Below, one piece after another: positions 29,434-39,183 of a stretch of 64,000 nt of DNA. The stretch comes from Phenylobacterium sp. (GTDB lineage: Bacteria; Pseudomonadota; Alphaproteobacteria; Caulobacterales; Caulobacteraceae). Under the pieces are notes generated by a model. The model did not search any database. It saw only the letters and a program-made list of their open reading frames with translations, and was not told the origin of the DNA. The position numbers and the translations under genes were made by a program. The stretch lies in the NCBI GenBank assembly GCA_020402745.1, contig JADBYZ010000026.1, positions 1 through 64,000 on the forward strand, written 5' to 3'. How positions within the stretch are numbered: the first letter of the stretch is position 1; every line of letters begins with the position of its first letter.

Positions 29434-30377
29434 CCCTGGCGGGCGTTGGCGGGCTTCAGGGGGAGCGCATCGTCCTCGTCGCGCCGCACCCCCCAAAGCA
29501 GGATGATCGGCAGAGCGACATAGATCGAGGAGTAGGTCCCCACGATCACGCCGAAGACCATGGTGAAGACCAGGGGATACAGGACCGGGCCGCCGAAGAA
29601 GAGGGCCCCGGAAAGAGCGACGATGGCGGTGGTGCCAGTGATCAGGTTGCGAGACAGGCGTTCATTCTCGGAACGGTTGATGATGTCCCGGAGCGGCGTG
29701 GTCTTGTATTTGCGCAGGTTTTCCCGAAGCCGGTCGAAGGTGATGACCTTCTCGTTCATCGAATAACCGATCACGGTGAGAAGCGCAGCGATGGAGGTCA
29801 TCGACACTTCAAGCTGCAGCAGAGAGAGGATGCCCATGGTCAGCACCACATCATGCATGATCGCGGCGATGGCGCCGAAGCCGAACTGGAGCTGAAACCG
29901 GAACCAGATGTAAAGCAGCATCAAGAGCATCGCCACCGAGAGGGCGATCACCCCCGATCGGGCGAGTTCTCCGGACACCTTTCCGCCAACGGTTTCCGCA
30001 CGCCGGATCTCGATACCTGGGAAGGCCTTCTGGAGCGCGCCCTTGACCACAAGAGTACTGGCGTTGAGATCAGCGTCATCGGGCACGCGGAAGCGCAGAA
30101 TAGCCCCATTGCCCTGGCCGAGGGACTGCACCTGAGCGTCCTCGCCGCCCGCCTCCGTCATCACCCGGCGCAAACCGCCGATATCGAGGGGCTTCTGGGT
30201 CTCCACCTCGATCAGTGCGCCTCCGACGAAGTCGATCCCGAAATTCATGCCCCGGAAGACGATGGAACCCAGGGAGATCGCGATAAGAACCGCAGAGAAA
30301 ACCGCCGCCATGGGCGCCAGCTTCACAAAGTCGAAGTTGAATTCTCGGGGCAGATTGTTGATCAGGGGCCAGCGCAT
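29430..30377 (-). CDS. secF: Protein translocase subunit SecF
   Basis: SecF, 315 residues, partner of SecD in the proton-driven late step of Sec export. The N-terminal helix and FGIDFVGGALIEVE (P4-type domain start) are typical, and the C-terminal helices include VVLTMGILSLLQLEVSMTSIAALLTVIGYSMNEKVITFDRLREN, where the conserved Asp of the family sits. Start ATG 30377 lies 8 bases after the secD stop; a longer frame would overlap secD. Confidence 0.97.
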   Translation of the reverse strand: MRWPLINNLPREFNFDFVKLAPMAAVFSAVLIAISLGSIVFRGMNFGIDFVGGALIEVETQKPLDIGGLRRVMTEAGGEDAQVQSLGQGNGAILRFRVPDDADLNASTLVVKGALQKAFPGIEIRRAETVGGKVSGELARSGVIALSVAMLLMLLYIWFRFQLQFGFGAIAAIMHDVVLTMGILSLLQLEVSMTSIAALLTVIGYSMNEKVITFDRLRENLRKYKTTPLRDIINRSENERLSRNLITGTTAIVALSGALFFGGPVLYPLVFTMVFGVIVGTYSSIYVALPIILLWGVRRDEDDALPLKPANARQG

Positions 30378-30385
30378 GAGAGCCT

Positions 30386-31975
30386 CTAGACGATAGGAAG
30401 GGTCTTGGGTTTCTTCGCCCGAAACCACCAGCCGATAAGGAGTTGGGTCACCACAACAGCCGTAAAGACTGAGGTGACCACCCCGATCAGAAGGGTCCAG
30501 GCAAAGCCCCGAACCGCCCCGGCGCCAAACATGAACATGATGATGGCCGAAATGGCGCTGGTGATGTTGGCGTCAAAGATAGACACCAACGCCCGCTCAT
30601 AGCCATGCTCCAGCGCTTGGAGGGGCGATCGCCCGAGGTGCGCCTCGTCTCGAACCCGCTCGTAGATCAAGACGTTGGCGTCCACAGCCACCGCAAGTGT
30701 CAGAATAATCCCTGCAATTCCAGGGAAGGTCAGTGTGGCCTGGGTCATGGACATGGCGCCCACAATCAGAAGGACGTTGAGGGCCAGGGCCAACGCAGCA
30801 AAAACGCCGAAGACACCATAGGCGAGGACAATGAAGGCAAACATCGCCGCCGCACCGATCGCCATTGAAATAGCACCAGCCCGAACCGCATCCGCACCCA
30901 GCTCGGCGCCCACCGTATTCTGTTGCTCGACCCTGAGGGGCGCCGGAAGGGCGCCGGCCCGCAACAGTACGGCAAGGTCGTTCGCACTTTCGGCGGTGAA
31001 ATTGCCGGAAATCTGTCCTGACCCGCCCATGATCGCGCTTTGGATCACGGGAGCGGAGATAATCTTTCCGTCCAGAACAATGGCGAAGCGCTTTCCGATA
31101 CTCGAGGCGGTCACCTCGCCGAAGCGTGCAGCGCCCTGACCATTGAACCTGAAATTGACGACGGGCTGCCCGGTTTGACCGTCAAAACCCTGGGACGCCT
31201 CGGTGAGCATCTCTCCGGTGACGACAGCCCGCTTCTTGAGCAGGAGCGGGCCCTCGTCCTGGCTGGGCAGGACAACCGAACCGGGTGGGACCCGGCCCTG
31301 AAGCGCCTCTTCCACAGAGACCGAATCGTCGACCATCTGGAAAGTCAGCTTGGCGGTCTGGCCGATGATGGACTTCAGCCGCTCAGGATCACTCTCGCCA
31401 GGAGCCTGAACAACGATCTGATCAAAGCCCTGTCGCTGAATCGCAGGCTCCCGCGTACCCAAGGCGTCAATGCGCCGGCGGATAATCTCGATGGACTGGT
31501 CGACCGCGCGGCTCGCTTCAGCGTTGAGGGCCTGCGCCGAATAGCCCATCCGGATGCGCTGGTCGGCCTGGGCGGAGAGCTCTAGTCCGCTGCCCCCTGA
31601 CGCGATGTCGCCGCCGAGACGGGTTCGCAGGAGATTGAGAGCCTCATTGGAGCGGGCGGGATCCGTGATGCGTACAGTGACATCGGAACCCACCTGGCCC
31701 AGATCCGTGAAAGCGATATCCTCGGATCGCAGCGTCGTTCGGACATCCTCGATAAGGTTTGTGGTCTTCTCCGCGCGAAGCGCCCGGGTATCCACCGACA
31801 GCTTCAGATAGGACCCGCCCTGCAGGTCCAGGCCAAGATTCAGGGTCTGCTTCGGCAGAAAGGCGGGCAGAACCTCACGAACACTCGCCGGCAGCAGATT
31901 GGGCAGGGTGAAGAGGACGCCAAAAATGAGGGCCGCGACGACAGAGATCAGTCGCCAGCGCGAGGGAGCGAGCAT
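30386..31975 (-). CDS. secD: Protein translocase subunit SecD
   Basis: SecD, 529 residues. N-terminal helix, then the large periplasmic P1 domain (LGLDLQGGSYLKL near the start and the loop GSGQISGNFTAESANDLAVLLRAGALPAPL), then five C-terminal helices with AVDANVLIYERVRDE, which carries the proton-path Asp. Order yajC-secD-secF is the standard operon. Gap to yajC is 10 bases. Confidence 0.97.
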   Translation of the reverse strand: MLAPSRWRLISVVAALIFGVLFTLPNLLPASVREVLPAFLPKQTLNLGLDLQGGSYLKLSVDTRALRAEKTTNLIEDVRTTLRSEDIAFTDLGQVGSDVTVRITDPARSNEALNLLRTRLGGDIASGGSGLELSAQADQRIRMGYSAQALNAEASRAVDQSIEIIRRRIDALGTREPAIQRQGFDQIVVQAPGESDPERLKSIIGQTAKLTFQMVDDSVSVEEALQGRVPPGSVVLPSQDEGPLLLKKRAVVTGEMLTEASQGFDGQTGQPVVNFRFNGQGAARFGEVTASSIGKRFAIVLDGKIISAPVIQSAIMGGSGQISGNFTAESANDLAVLLRAGALPAPLRVEQQNTVGAELGADAVRAGAISMAIGAAAMFAFIVLAYGVFGVFAALALALNVLLIVGAMSMTQATLTFPGIAGIILTLAVAVDANVLIYERVRDEAHLGRSPLQALEHGYERALVSIFDANITSAISAIIMFMFGAGAVRGFAWTLLIGVVTSVFTAVVVTQLLIGWWFRAKKPKTLPIV

Positions 31976-31985
31976 GCGACCAAGC

Positions 31986-32336
31986 CTAGGCCTTGGCGTC
32001 GTTGGCGGCGGCGTCGCCCTTCGAGCGGACCGAGGAGATCATGGTCTTGACCACCTTGACGGTCACACCCTGAGCGATCTCGACGCCAACCTCGCCATCC
32101 TCGACCCGAACGACCTTGCCGACAACGCCCGAGGCGAGAACAACGACGTCGTTGCGCTTCAGGGCGGCCAGCATTTCCTGATGCTGCTTCATCCGCTTTT
32201 GCTGCGGCCGGATAAGCAGGAAATAGAATAGGACAAAAAGGCCAATCAGAGGGGCGATCTGCAGGAGCATGGCTTCAATACCACCTCCCGCAGGGGCTCC
32301 GGCGGCGGTCTGAGCGTGGGCAGGGGTGGCGAACAT
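31986..32336 (-). CDS. yajC: Preprotein translocase subunit YajC
   Basis: 116-residue single-helix inner-membrane protein that associates with SecDF. The transmembrane segment LIGLFVLFYFLLIRPQQKRMK at about residues 30-50 ends in the family-typical RPQQKR. The cytoplasmic tail has the SH3-like GVVGKVVRVEDGEVGVEI. Start ATG 32336; a Pro-rich upstream extension is not supported. First gene of the secDF operon, transcribed from the 112-base gap facing the DUF815 gene. Confidence 0.93.
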   Translation of the reverse strand: MFATPAHAQTAAGAPAGGGIEAMLLQIAPLIGLFVLFYFLLIRPQQKRMKQHQEMLAALKRNDVVVLASGVVGKVVRVEDGEVGVEIAQGVTVKVVKTMISSVRSKGDAAANDAKA

Positions 32337-32448
32337 GGCCTCTCCGGAAGGGGAACGGTCGGGCAATGCGCCCGGAGTCAGGGTCGCCGGAAGCTATGCG
32401 CTCGCCGGGGCTTTTGCAATGGATGGCCCGGATGGCTAAGCACTTCAA

Positions 32449-33288
32449 ATGAACGACGAGATCATCCCCTTCCTGGCTCGGATCGCCGAAGCGCTTGAGC
32501 GGCTCTCGCCAGCACCGCCGTCAGCTCCGGATTTTTCGCAGGCCCGAATGTTCCGGCATGACGCAGGGCGGGGCGCCTTTATCCCCGCGCCGGATTACTC
32601 CCTGCCCCTCGAGGCCCTCCTGGGCGTCGACCGTCAAAAAGAGATCCTGCTGGCGAATCTTCTGCAATTCGCAGCGGGCGTGCCTTTCAACCATGCCCTT
32701 CTGTGGGGGGTCAGGGGGGCCGGCAAGAGCTCCCTGGCGAAGGCGGCCTTTATGGAGAGCGCGCGGAACCGAAACGACCTCAAACTCATCGAGGTCGACA
32801 GGGATGAGATCGCCACCCTCTCTCGCCTCTTCGACATCCTGCGCGGCCGATCGGAACGTTTCATCGTGCTTTGCGACGACCTGTCCTTCGAAGACGGCGC
32901 TGAGGCGGCCAAGGCGCTGAAGTCAGCTCTGGAGGGCGGAGTCTCTGGTCCGCCCTCGAACGTGCTTTTCCTCGCCACCTCGAACCGGCGTCATCTCATG
33001 CCGCGCGGCCACATTGAGGATCGCGGCCGGATCGCAGCGGCCGAGGATGCAGAGGAAGAAGTCAGCGTCTCCGACCGTTTCGGTCTCTGGATCGGCTTCC
33101 CGCCTATGGACCAGCCCACCTACCTGGCGGCGGTGCGAGGTTACGCGCGCCGTTACGGCCTGCCTGTGCGCGGCATCGACCGCAGGGCGCTGCAATGGGC
33201 CCAAGCGCGTGGAGGGCGGTCCGGCCGGGTCGCCTGGCAGTTCATCCTCGATCTCGCGGGATCGAAGGGGATCGTTCTGCCGTTCTGA
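32449..33288 (+). CDS. DUF815 AAA-type ATPase
   Basis: 279-residue P-loop ATPase of the DUF815 family. Walker A is GVRGAGKSS at about residues 86-94 and Walker B is RFIVLCDDLSFE; a sensor-like LFLATSNRRHLMPR follows. The role of the family is unknown. It stands alone on the plus strand between the secDF operon and dipM and ends 4 bases before the dipM stop. Confidence 0.87.
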   Translation: MNDEIIPFLARIAEALERLSPAPPSAPDFSQARMFRHDAGRGAFIPAPDYSLPLEALLGVDRQKEILLANLLQFAAGVPFNHALLWGVRGAGKSSLAKAAFMESARNRNDLKLIEVDRDEIATLSRLFDILRGRSERFIVLCDDLSFEDGAEAAKALKSALEGGVSGPPSNVLFLATSNRRHLMPRGHIEDRGRIAAAEDAEEEVSVSDRFGLWIGFPPMDQPTYLAAVRGYARRYGLPVRGIDRRALQWAQARGGRSGRVAWQFILDLAGSKGIVLPF

Positions 33289-33292
33289 GCCG

Positions 33293-35305
33293 TCAGCGCG
33301 GAAGCAAGAGCGACGGCGAAACGGGACGCGCCCTCTCCGTAGGGGTCGGCGCATACCGGATTTCGAAATGGAGTTGGGTCTCGGAGACCCCTCCGGTATC
33401 CCCCGCCTCTCCAATCTGCTGTCCCTGCAGCACCTTCTGCTGGATTCTCACATCCACGCTCGACAGATGAGCGTAGGCCGTGACCCATCCCTCCGGATGT
33501 TTGATCAGGACCAGGTTGCCAAAGCCGGGCACCTGATCTCCAGCATAGACCACCTCACCGGCCGCGGCGGCCCTGACCGGGGCGCCGCGGACGGCCCGGA
33601 TGTTGATCCCGTCATTCCGCTGGCCGGTGCCCTTCGGCCCGAAGTCCGAAAGGATCTCACCGCGCAGGGGCCACAAGAAGCGACCCTTACCGAGGGCCGC
33701 GATCTGGGCGTCTGTGAGCGGCGTAGTGGAGGCGGTCGGTGGCGGCGAGAACCCACCGGATGGCGCCCGACTCGTCACCGGCGGCGGTGTCGCCGGGGTG
33801 GGCGGCGTGACGACACGCGGGGTCGGAGCTGGGGCGGTCGGCGCGGGCGGCGGGGCCGCCTGAGGTGGTGCAGGTCGGGAGGTCTCGGGCCGGGCCTGTG
33901 GCGCGGGGGCCGAGGGTGTCACAGGGGTCGAGGAGGTTACAGGGGTCGAGGGCGTTACCGGTGTCGAGGCTGGAGGCGTAGGGGCGGGTGCGACCGGTCG
34001 GGTCGCTGCAGGCTGCCCGGGCTCAACCCGCAGTTCCGGGGGTCCTGCGGCGGCGGGGTCCTCAAGAGGCGCGTCGGTCTCCGAGCTTACGGACTCAGGT
34101 GGGGCTGGTGCGGGGCGAGGCGACGGCGGAGCAGACGACTGAACGCGCACGGTCTCCCGAACCGGTCCACGATCCCGCGCGCCGTCGGGAAGGATCAGAC
34201 GCTGACCCGAACGAATGACAGCTGTCGTGCGAAGGTCATTCGCCGCCGCCAGGGCGCGAGGGGTCACGCTGAACCGACGGGCAATGACCGAAAGGCTGTC
34301 ACCGGACACGGCGACATAAGCCCTTTGGGTTTCAGAGGGTCCCTTCAGAACCTGTCCGGGACGAAGGGTATAAGGCGGCTCTAAGCCATTGAGCCCCGCA
34401 AGTTCTCTTCGTGAAAGTCCGAGACGATCGGCGATCCCATCGACCGTATCCCCCCTGCGGACCGTGTAGGTGACGGGCTTGCCCTTTACAGAGATCACCC
34501 GGCCGCCTGCGAGGATCCTCACCGAGTCGGTCGGCAGGGGCGATGTTGAGTCCCGCTCTTCAGGTGGGCCAGACGGAGGCGGTGCGGTTCTTGCGGCGGC
34601 GGCCGATGGCGACCGCGCCGCCGCCGCGGTGGCGCGGATGGGGCCGCGATCCCTGTAACCTTCGGGAAGCATCAGTCGCTGGCCGGCCCTGAGAACTGCG
34701 GTGCTGCGCAGACCGTTGTCAGCGGCCAGCGTCCGCAGGGGGACTGAGAAACGCCGGGCGACCGCCTCCAGGCTGTCGCCATCGGCGACAACATAGGCCC
34801 TGCGTGTCTCTGGCGGCCCCTTGAGCCTGCGTCCCACACTGAGCGCGTAGGGAGCCTCCAGACCGTTGAGGTCCGCAAAGGCCTTGCGGGTCATGCCCAG
34901 GCGATTGGCGATCGCATCGACGGTGTCGCCGCTTTTGACCACATAGGTCGAGGCGCCGCTCGAAACCGTAATGACGCGCCCCACCGCCTGAGGATCGCGC
35001 CGCGACGTGTCGGGTCTTGGGACGCCTGGCACCCGCAGCTTGATCCCGGCCTTGATTCGAGCGTCGGCAGCTAAGCCATTGGCCTCAGCGATAGCCTCTG
35101 GCGACACGCCAAGCTTTCGCCCGATCCCGAAAAGCGTATCTCCGCTTTGGACGGTGTAGGTGTCAGTCGCGGCCTGCAAAAGCGCCAGTTGAACGGGTGC
35201 AGCCTGCCCAATTTCAGGCTCACGCGCGACTACGGTCGCTGCAACTCCGACAAAGGCCGTGGTTGCCGTAAGCATCAGGACGATCCGATAGAGAAAAGTG
35301 GTCAT
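33293..35305 (-). CDS. dipM: DipM-like LysM/LytM cell-division protein
   Basis: 670-residue exported protein: N-terminal signal or anchor (about residues 5-28), five LysM modules starting near residues 49, 119, 167, 278 and 326, a long Pro/Thr/Ala-rich linker, and a C-terminal LytM (M23) domain at about 540-665. The zinc site is degenerate: RNDGINI replaces the usual HxGxD, and QLHFE replaces HLHFE, so it probably does not cut peptidoglycan itself. Caulobacter DipM has the same layout and works by controlling autolysins at the division site. Modules 2-3 and 4-5 form a tandem duplication. Start is ATG 35305, with a GTG one codon upstream as an alternative. Confidence 0.85.
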   Translation of the reverse strand: MTTFLYRIVLMLTATTAFVGVAATVVAREPEIGQAAPVQLALLQAATDTYTVQSGDTLFGIGRKLGVSPEAIAEANGLAADARIKAGIKLRVPGVPRPDTSRRDPQAVGRVITVSSGASTYVVKSGDTVDAIANRLGMTRKAFADLNGLEAPYALSVGRRLKGPPETRRAYVVADGDSLEAVARRFSVPLRTLAADNGLRSTAVLRAGQRLMLPEGYRDRGPIRATAAAARSPSAAAARTAPPPSGPPEERDSTSPLPTDSVRILAGGRVISVKGKPVTYTVRRGDTVDGIADRLGLSRRELAGLNGLEPPYTLRPGQVLKGPSETQRAYVAVSGDSLSVIARRFSVTPRALAAANDLRTTAVIRSGQRLILPDGARDRGPVRETVRVQSSAPPSPRPAPAPPESVSSETDAPLEDPAAAGPPELRVEPGQPAATRPVAPAPTPPASTPVTPSTPVTSSTPVTPSAPAPQARPETSRPAPPQAAPPPAPTAPAPTPRVVTPPTPATPPPVTSRAPSGGFSPPPTASTTPLTDAQIAALGKGRFLWPLRGEILSDFGPKGTGQRNDGINIRAVRGAPVRAAAAGEVVYAGDQVPGFGNLVLIKHPEGWVTAYAHLSSVDVRIQQKVLQGQQIGEAGDTGGVSETQLHFEIRYAPTPTERARPVSPSLLLPR

Positions 35306-35402
35306 CACCGCTCCGGCTCAATTCAACCCATCATGCGCCGCGACTCGGATCCGCGACGTCATCCGAACTCAGAGCCCCAAAAAATCGTCATGATTTTGGC
35401 GC

Positions 35403-36062
35403 TCATGACTCTTTCGCGACGCCTTCCAGCAAGGGCACAAACCTGACCTCCATCAGGGTCTCCACCGTGAAACCGCCCTCCCCGTCCCCGACATAGCGGT
35501 TGAGGTTCTGGACCGGACCCCGGCCTATCGGCGCCACCAATACCCCGTTTGGCTTCAGTTGCGCCAGAAGAGCACCTGGATCTCCGGGTGCGGCGGCTGT
35601 GACCATGATCCGGTCAAACGGCGCCTGCTCCGGCCAGCCCTGCCCGCCGTCGCCAAAGCGGGTGATGACGTTGGTCAGCCCCAATGTCTGAAAACGGGCT
35701 TCCGCAGCAGACATCAACGTGCGGTAGCGCTCTACGGAATAGACCAGCCGCGCAAGTTTCGAGAGAATGGTGGTCTGATAGCCGGACCCAGTCCCGATTT
35801 CCAGCACGCGGGACCGCTTCTCGATCCCAAGAGCCTGGGTCATGAGGCCGACGATGTACGGCTGGCTGATCGTCTGGCCGCAGGCGATAGGCAAAGCCTG
35901 ATCCTCGAAGGCCCGTTCCTGAAAGAGCTCCGGGGTGAACAGGTCTCGGGGCGTCGAGGCGATGGCGGCGAGGACCGCAGGTGCGGATACTCCCTGTTCC
36001 CGCAGGCCCTCCATGAGGCGGACGTGCCGGGGATCGGCCGGGGGTTGGGGACGACGGGCCAC
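35403..36062 (-). CDS. pcm: Protein-L-isoaspartate O-methyltransferase
   Basis: Repairs isoaspartyl residues by SAM-dependent carboxyl methylation. The 219-residue protein carries the SAM motif VLEIGTGSGYQTTIL and the family pattern CGQTISQPYIVGLMTQAL. The start GTG 36062 lies 3 bases after the surE stop codon; a longer in-frame version would overlap surE heavily and has no family-like sequence. The surE-pcm pair is a common order. Confidence 0.93.
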   Translation of the reverse strand: MARRPQPPADPRHVRLMEGLREQGVSAPAVLAAIASTPRDLFTPELFQERAFEDQALPIACGQTISQPYIVGLMTQALGIEKRSRVLEIGTGSGYQTTILSKLARLVYSVERYRTLMSAAEARFQTLGLTNVITRFGDGGQGWPEQAPFDRIMVTAAAPGDPGALLAQLKPNGVLVAPIGRGPVQNLNRYVGDGEGGFTVETLMEVRFVPLLEGVAKES

Positions 36063-36064
36063 CT

Positions 36065-36856
36065 TCAGGGTCTCGGCGGAACGCCCCCCAGGACCGACCG
36101 CATGCGGTGGACGGTCTCCTGATGGGTCAGGTCGATATGCAGGGGCGTGACAGAGATACGGCCATCGTAGATGGCTCTGAGGTCCGTGCCCTCTGCGGGC
36201 TCGGAAAGCTCCCGGCGGAACCCCATCCAATAGTAGGTCTCGCCCCTCGGATCGGTGCGCTGGATAGCCTGGCGAACGTGAAGGTCCCGGAAGGTCTGGC
36301 GGGTGACCTCCACCTGCCGGATTTGATCCAGGGGGCGCGACGGAAAGTTGATGTTCATCACCACGTCGGCCGGCCAGCCGATCTCCACCAGCCGGCGGAC
36401 GATGCCGGGTCCGAAATGCTCGGCAGGCAGGAAGACGGGTTGATCCGCCGTGTCCTCACCGGGGGTCGGCCAGCTCATCTGCGACAGGGCGATAGCGGGA
36501 ATCCCCAGAGCCATGCCCTCGATGGCGCCGGCCACCGTTCCCGACATGGTGACGTCCTCGGCGAGATTGGCGCCGCGGTTGACGCCTGACAGGACAAGAT
36601 CGGGCTTCAGGCCGGCCATGAGCTCGGTGACCGCCAGCATGACGCAGTCCGTCGGGGTCCCGGTCGTGGCGAACCGCCGCGCATCGAGCCGCCGAACCCG
36701 GAGCGGCTCGGCGAGGGTCAGGGAGCGGCTGGCGCCGGACTGCTCGTACTCGGGCGCGCAGATCCAGATATCGTCGCTCAGGACCCGGGCGACCCGCTCC
36801 AGCGAGACCAGGCCTTCTGCGTGAATGCCATCGTCATTGGTCAGGAGGATACGCAC
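36065..36856 (-). CDS. surE: 5'/3'-nucleotidase SurE
   Basis: Metal-dependent nucleoside monophosphatase, 263 residues. The N-terminal [15 protein letters not shown] holds the Asp pair that binds the metal; [22 protein letters not shown] is the second active-site block. The GTG start at 36856 is placed just after the serS stop (5 bases before the coding region) and gives the exact family N-terminus. Part of the serS-surE-pcm run. Confidence 0.96.
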   Translation of the reverse strand: MRILLTNDDGIHAEGLVSLERVARVLSDDIWICAPEYEQSGASRSLTLAEPLRVRRLDARRFATTGTPTDCVMLAVTELMAGLKPDLVLSGVNRGANLAEDVTMSGTVAGAIEGMALGIPAIALSQMSWPTPGEDTADQPVFLPAEHFGPGIVRRLVEIGWPADVVMNINFPSRPLDQIRQVEVTRQTFRDLHVRQAIQRTDPRGETYYWMGFRRELSEPAEGTDLRAIYDGRISVTPLHIDLTHQETVHRMRSVLGGVPPRP

Positions 36857-36860
36857 GGGA

Positions 36861-38141
36861 TCAGCCAGCCCCGTCGAGGTGGGTGACCCCGCCCATATAG
36901 GGTTGGAGGGCCTGGGGAATGGCGATCCGTCCGCCCTCGTCCTGGTAGTTCTCGAGGATGGCCACCAGGGTCCGGCCCACGGCGAGGCCTGAGCCATTCA
37001 GGGTGTGAACGAAGCGGGCGCCCTTCTCGCCCGGCGACTTGGTCCGGGCGTCCATGCGGCGGGCCTGGAAGTCACCGCAGTTGGAGCAGGAGCTGATCTC
37101 GCGGTAACGCCCCTCACTGGGCAGCCAGACCTCCAGATCGAAGGTGCGCCGGGCGCTGAAGCCCATGTCGCCCCGGCAGAGCAGAATGGTCCGGAAGGGC
37201 AGCTCGAGCCGCTTCAGGACCGCCTCCGCGCAGGACACCATCCGCTCGTGCTCGGCGTCCGACTGGTCGGGCTCGGTGATCGACACCAGCTCGACCTTGT
37301 AGAACTGGTGCTGACGGATCATGCCGCGGGTATCCCGGCCCGAGGCCCCCGCCTCAGATCTAAAGCAGGGCGTCAGGGCGGTGAAGCGAAGCGGCAGGGT
37401 CTCGGCGGCGAGAATCTGCTCCCTCACAAGATTGGTGAGAGACACCTCAGCTGTGGGAATGAGCCAGCGGTCGTCCGTGGTGCGGAAAAGCTCTTCCGAG
37501 AACTTGGGAAGTTGGCCTGTGCCAAAGGCTGCGGCGTCCCGCACGAGGAGCGGGGGCGAGACCTCGGTGTAGCCATGCTCGAGGGTCTGGATGTCGAGCA
37601 TGAACTGGCCTAGCGCCCGCTCAAGCCTTGCAAGGCGGCCCTTAAGAACGACGAAGCGGGCGCCGCTCATGCGGGCGGCGGCCTCAAAGTCCATGAGACC
37701 GAGCGCCTCGCCCAGATCGGCATGATTGCGGGGAGCCTTTATCGAGAAGGGCTCGCCCCAGCGCCGGATCTCCACATTAGCTGACTCGTCTACGCCCTCC
37801 GGCACGTCATGCGCGGGCAGGTTGGGGAGGCTCGCAAGAAGGTCGCGCAGGTCCGCCTCAGCGCTCTTCTCGCGCTCGGCATCCCCGGCGGTCTCCGCCT
37901 TCAGCGCTTCGACCTCGGCGAACAGGCGCGCCGCTTCAGCCTCATCCTTCGCCGCCTTGGCCTGGCCGATCCGGCGCGAGAGCTCATTCCGGCGCGCCTG
38001 GGCGGCTTCTGCAGCCGTGCGGGCGGCCCGCACCTGTTGGTCAAGCTCAAGCGCCCGGGCGGCCGCGCCGGACCGACCCTTCGCCGCCCAAGCCTTTTCG
38101 AAGAGGTCAGGGGTGTCGCGGAGCGCTCGGATATCGTGCAT
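36861..38141 (-). CDS. serS: Seryl-tRNA synthetase
   Basis: 426-residue class II synthetase. The N-terminal antiparallel coiled coil (about residues 30-100, rich in Ala/Glu/Arg) binds tRNA-Ser. Catalytic motifs follow: motif 2 in [25 protein letters not shown] and motif 3 in [27 protein letters not shown] is the serine-binding TxE motif. Start ATG 38141. Confidence 0.97.
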   Translation of the reverse strand: MHDIRALRDTPDLFEKAWAAKGRSGAAARALELDQQVRAARTAAEAAQARRNELSRRIGQAKAAKDEAEAARLFAEVEALKAETAGDAEREKSAEADLRDLLASLPNLPAHDVPEGVDESANVEIRRWGEPFSIKAPRNHADLGEALGLMDFEAAARMSGARFVVLKGRLARLERALGQFMLDIQTLEHGYTEVSPPLLVRDAAAFGTGQLPKFSEELFRTTDDRWLIPTAEVSLTNLVREQILAAETLPLRFTALTPCFRSEAGASGRDTRGMIRQHQFYKVELVSITEPDQSDAEHERMVSCAEAVLKRLELPFRTILLCRGDMGFSARRTFDLEVWLPSEGRYREISSCSNCGDFQARRMDARTKSPGEKGARFVHTLNGSGLAVGRTLVAILENYQDEGGRIAIPQALQPYMGGVTHLDGAG

Positions 38142-38217
38142 GTCAGGGAGGTCCCAAGTCTGAGCCGCTCTGTCTAGTGCGCGTCGGCGGAGGCGCCAAC
38201 CGCAAGCGACCCCGGCT

Positions 38218-39183
38218 TCACGCGATCAGATCGCGACCGGGCTCCTCCCGCCGCCGGAACTCGATAATCCGGACGCACCAGATCGAGACTTCGTAGAGAA
38301 AGATGATCGGCAGGGCGAGCATGAGCTGGCTTATCGGATCCGGCGGGGTGACGATGGCCGCCACAACGAAGATGGCGACAATCGCGTATCGTCTGAACTC
38401 GCGTAGGGCTGATGCGCTCACCATACCCGCCAGACCGAGCAGGGTCAGCACGACGGGAAGCTGGAAGCAGAGTCCGAAGGCCATCAGCAGGGTGGTGACA
38501 AGAGTCAGGTAGTCCGAAACCTTGGGCAACAACTCGACGTTGATCGCACCGGCCCCAACGATCTGCTGGGAAAGGGAAAACCAGAGGACGAAAGGGAAGA
38601 TAAAAAAGTAGACGAGAGCCGCCCCTAGACTGAAGAGCACCGGAGAAGCGACAAGGAAGGGCAGGAATGCGCGGCGCTCGCGCTTGTAGAGACCGGGCGC
38701 TACGAACCCATAGACCTGGCTGGCAAGAACAGGAAACGACAGGACAATCGCCCCGAAACCGGCCAGCTTGAGCTTGGTGAAGAAGAACTCTAGGGGCGCT
38801 GTGTAGATCAGCTTGAGCGTCTGACCCTGGAGCGGGGGCATCTCCTTCAATCCCACCAGCACGAGCAAGAGGTCGAAAGGACCGCCGCCCCCCGCTCCGC
38901 CTGAAGCAGGCCGAAGATGTAACGCCTGAAGGAGCCCATCCAGAAAATCCCTCGGCGCCGCGCTGCCTGCGGCCGCCTTCTGTGCGGCGAGGATGGCGGC
39001 GGCGGCCTCATAGGGCCGCAGGAGTAACCGGTAGATATCATCGGCGAAGGCGAAGCAGACTACGAACGACAACGCGACGGCGATGAGCGAGCGGATCAGA
39101 CGCTGGCGAAGCTCGACAAGATGGTCCAGGAGCGGCGCGCGCGAGGCCTCGATCTCGTCATCGGGGTCGTGGATGGCGCTCAC
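38218..39183 (-). CDS. tatC: Twin-arginine translocase subunit TatC
   Basis: Six-helix Tat receptor core, 321 residues, about 60 longer than E. coli TatC. The extra length is in the first periplasmic loop (about residues 65-120), with a Gly-rich patch and a hydrophobic stretch ([15 protein letters not shown]). The N-terminal [13 protein letters not shown], which forms part of the signal-peptide site, and [19 protein letters not shown] segment are conserved. The GTG start overlaps the tatB stop. Confidence 0.95.
   Translation of the reverse strand: MSAIHDPDDEIEASRAPLLDHLVELRQRLIRSLIAVALSFVVCFAFADDIYRLLLRPYEAAAAILAAQKAAAGSAAPRDFLDGLLQALHLRPASGGAGGGGPFDLLLVLVGLKEMPPLQGQTLKLIYTAPLEFFFTKLKLAGFGAIVLSFPVLASQVYGFVAPGLYKRERRAFLPFLVASPVLFSLGAALVYFFIFPFVLWFSLSQQIVGAGAINVELLPKVSDYLTLVTTLLMAFGLCFQLPVVLTLLGLAGMVSASALREFRRYAIVAIFVVAAIVTPPDPISQLMLALPIIFLYEVSIWCVRIIEFRRREEPGRDLIA

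Noticed and set aside
35381..35397. AT-rich hairpin AAAATC-GTCAT-GATTTT between pcm and dipM
   Set aside because: The six-base stem is AT-only in strength and unlikely to stop transcription; it is recorded as a weak possibility only.
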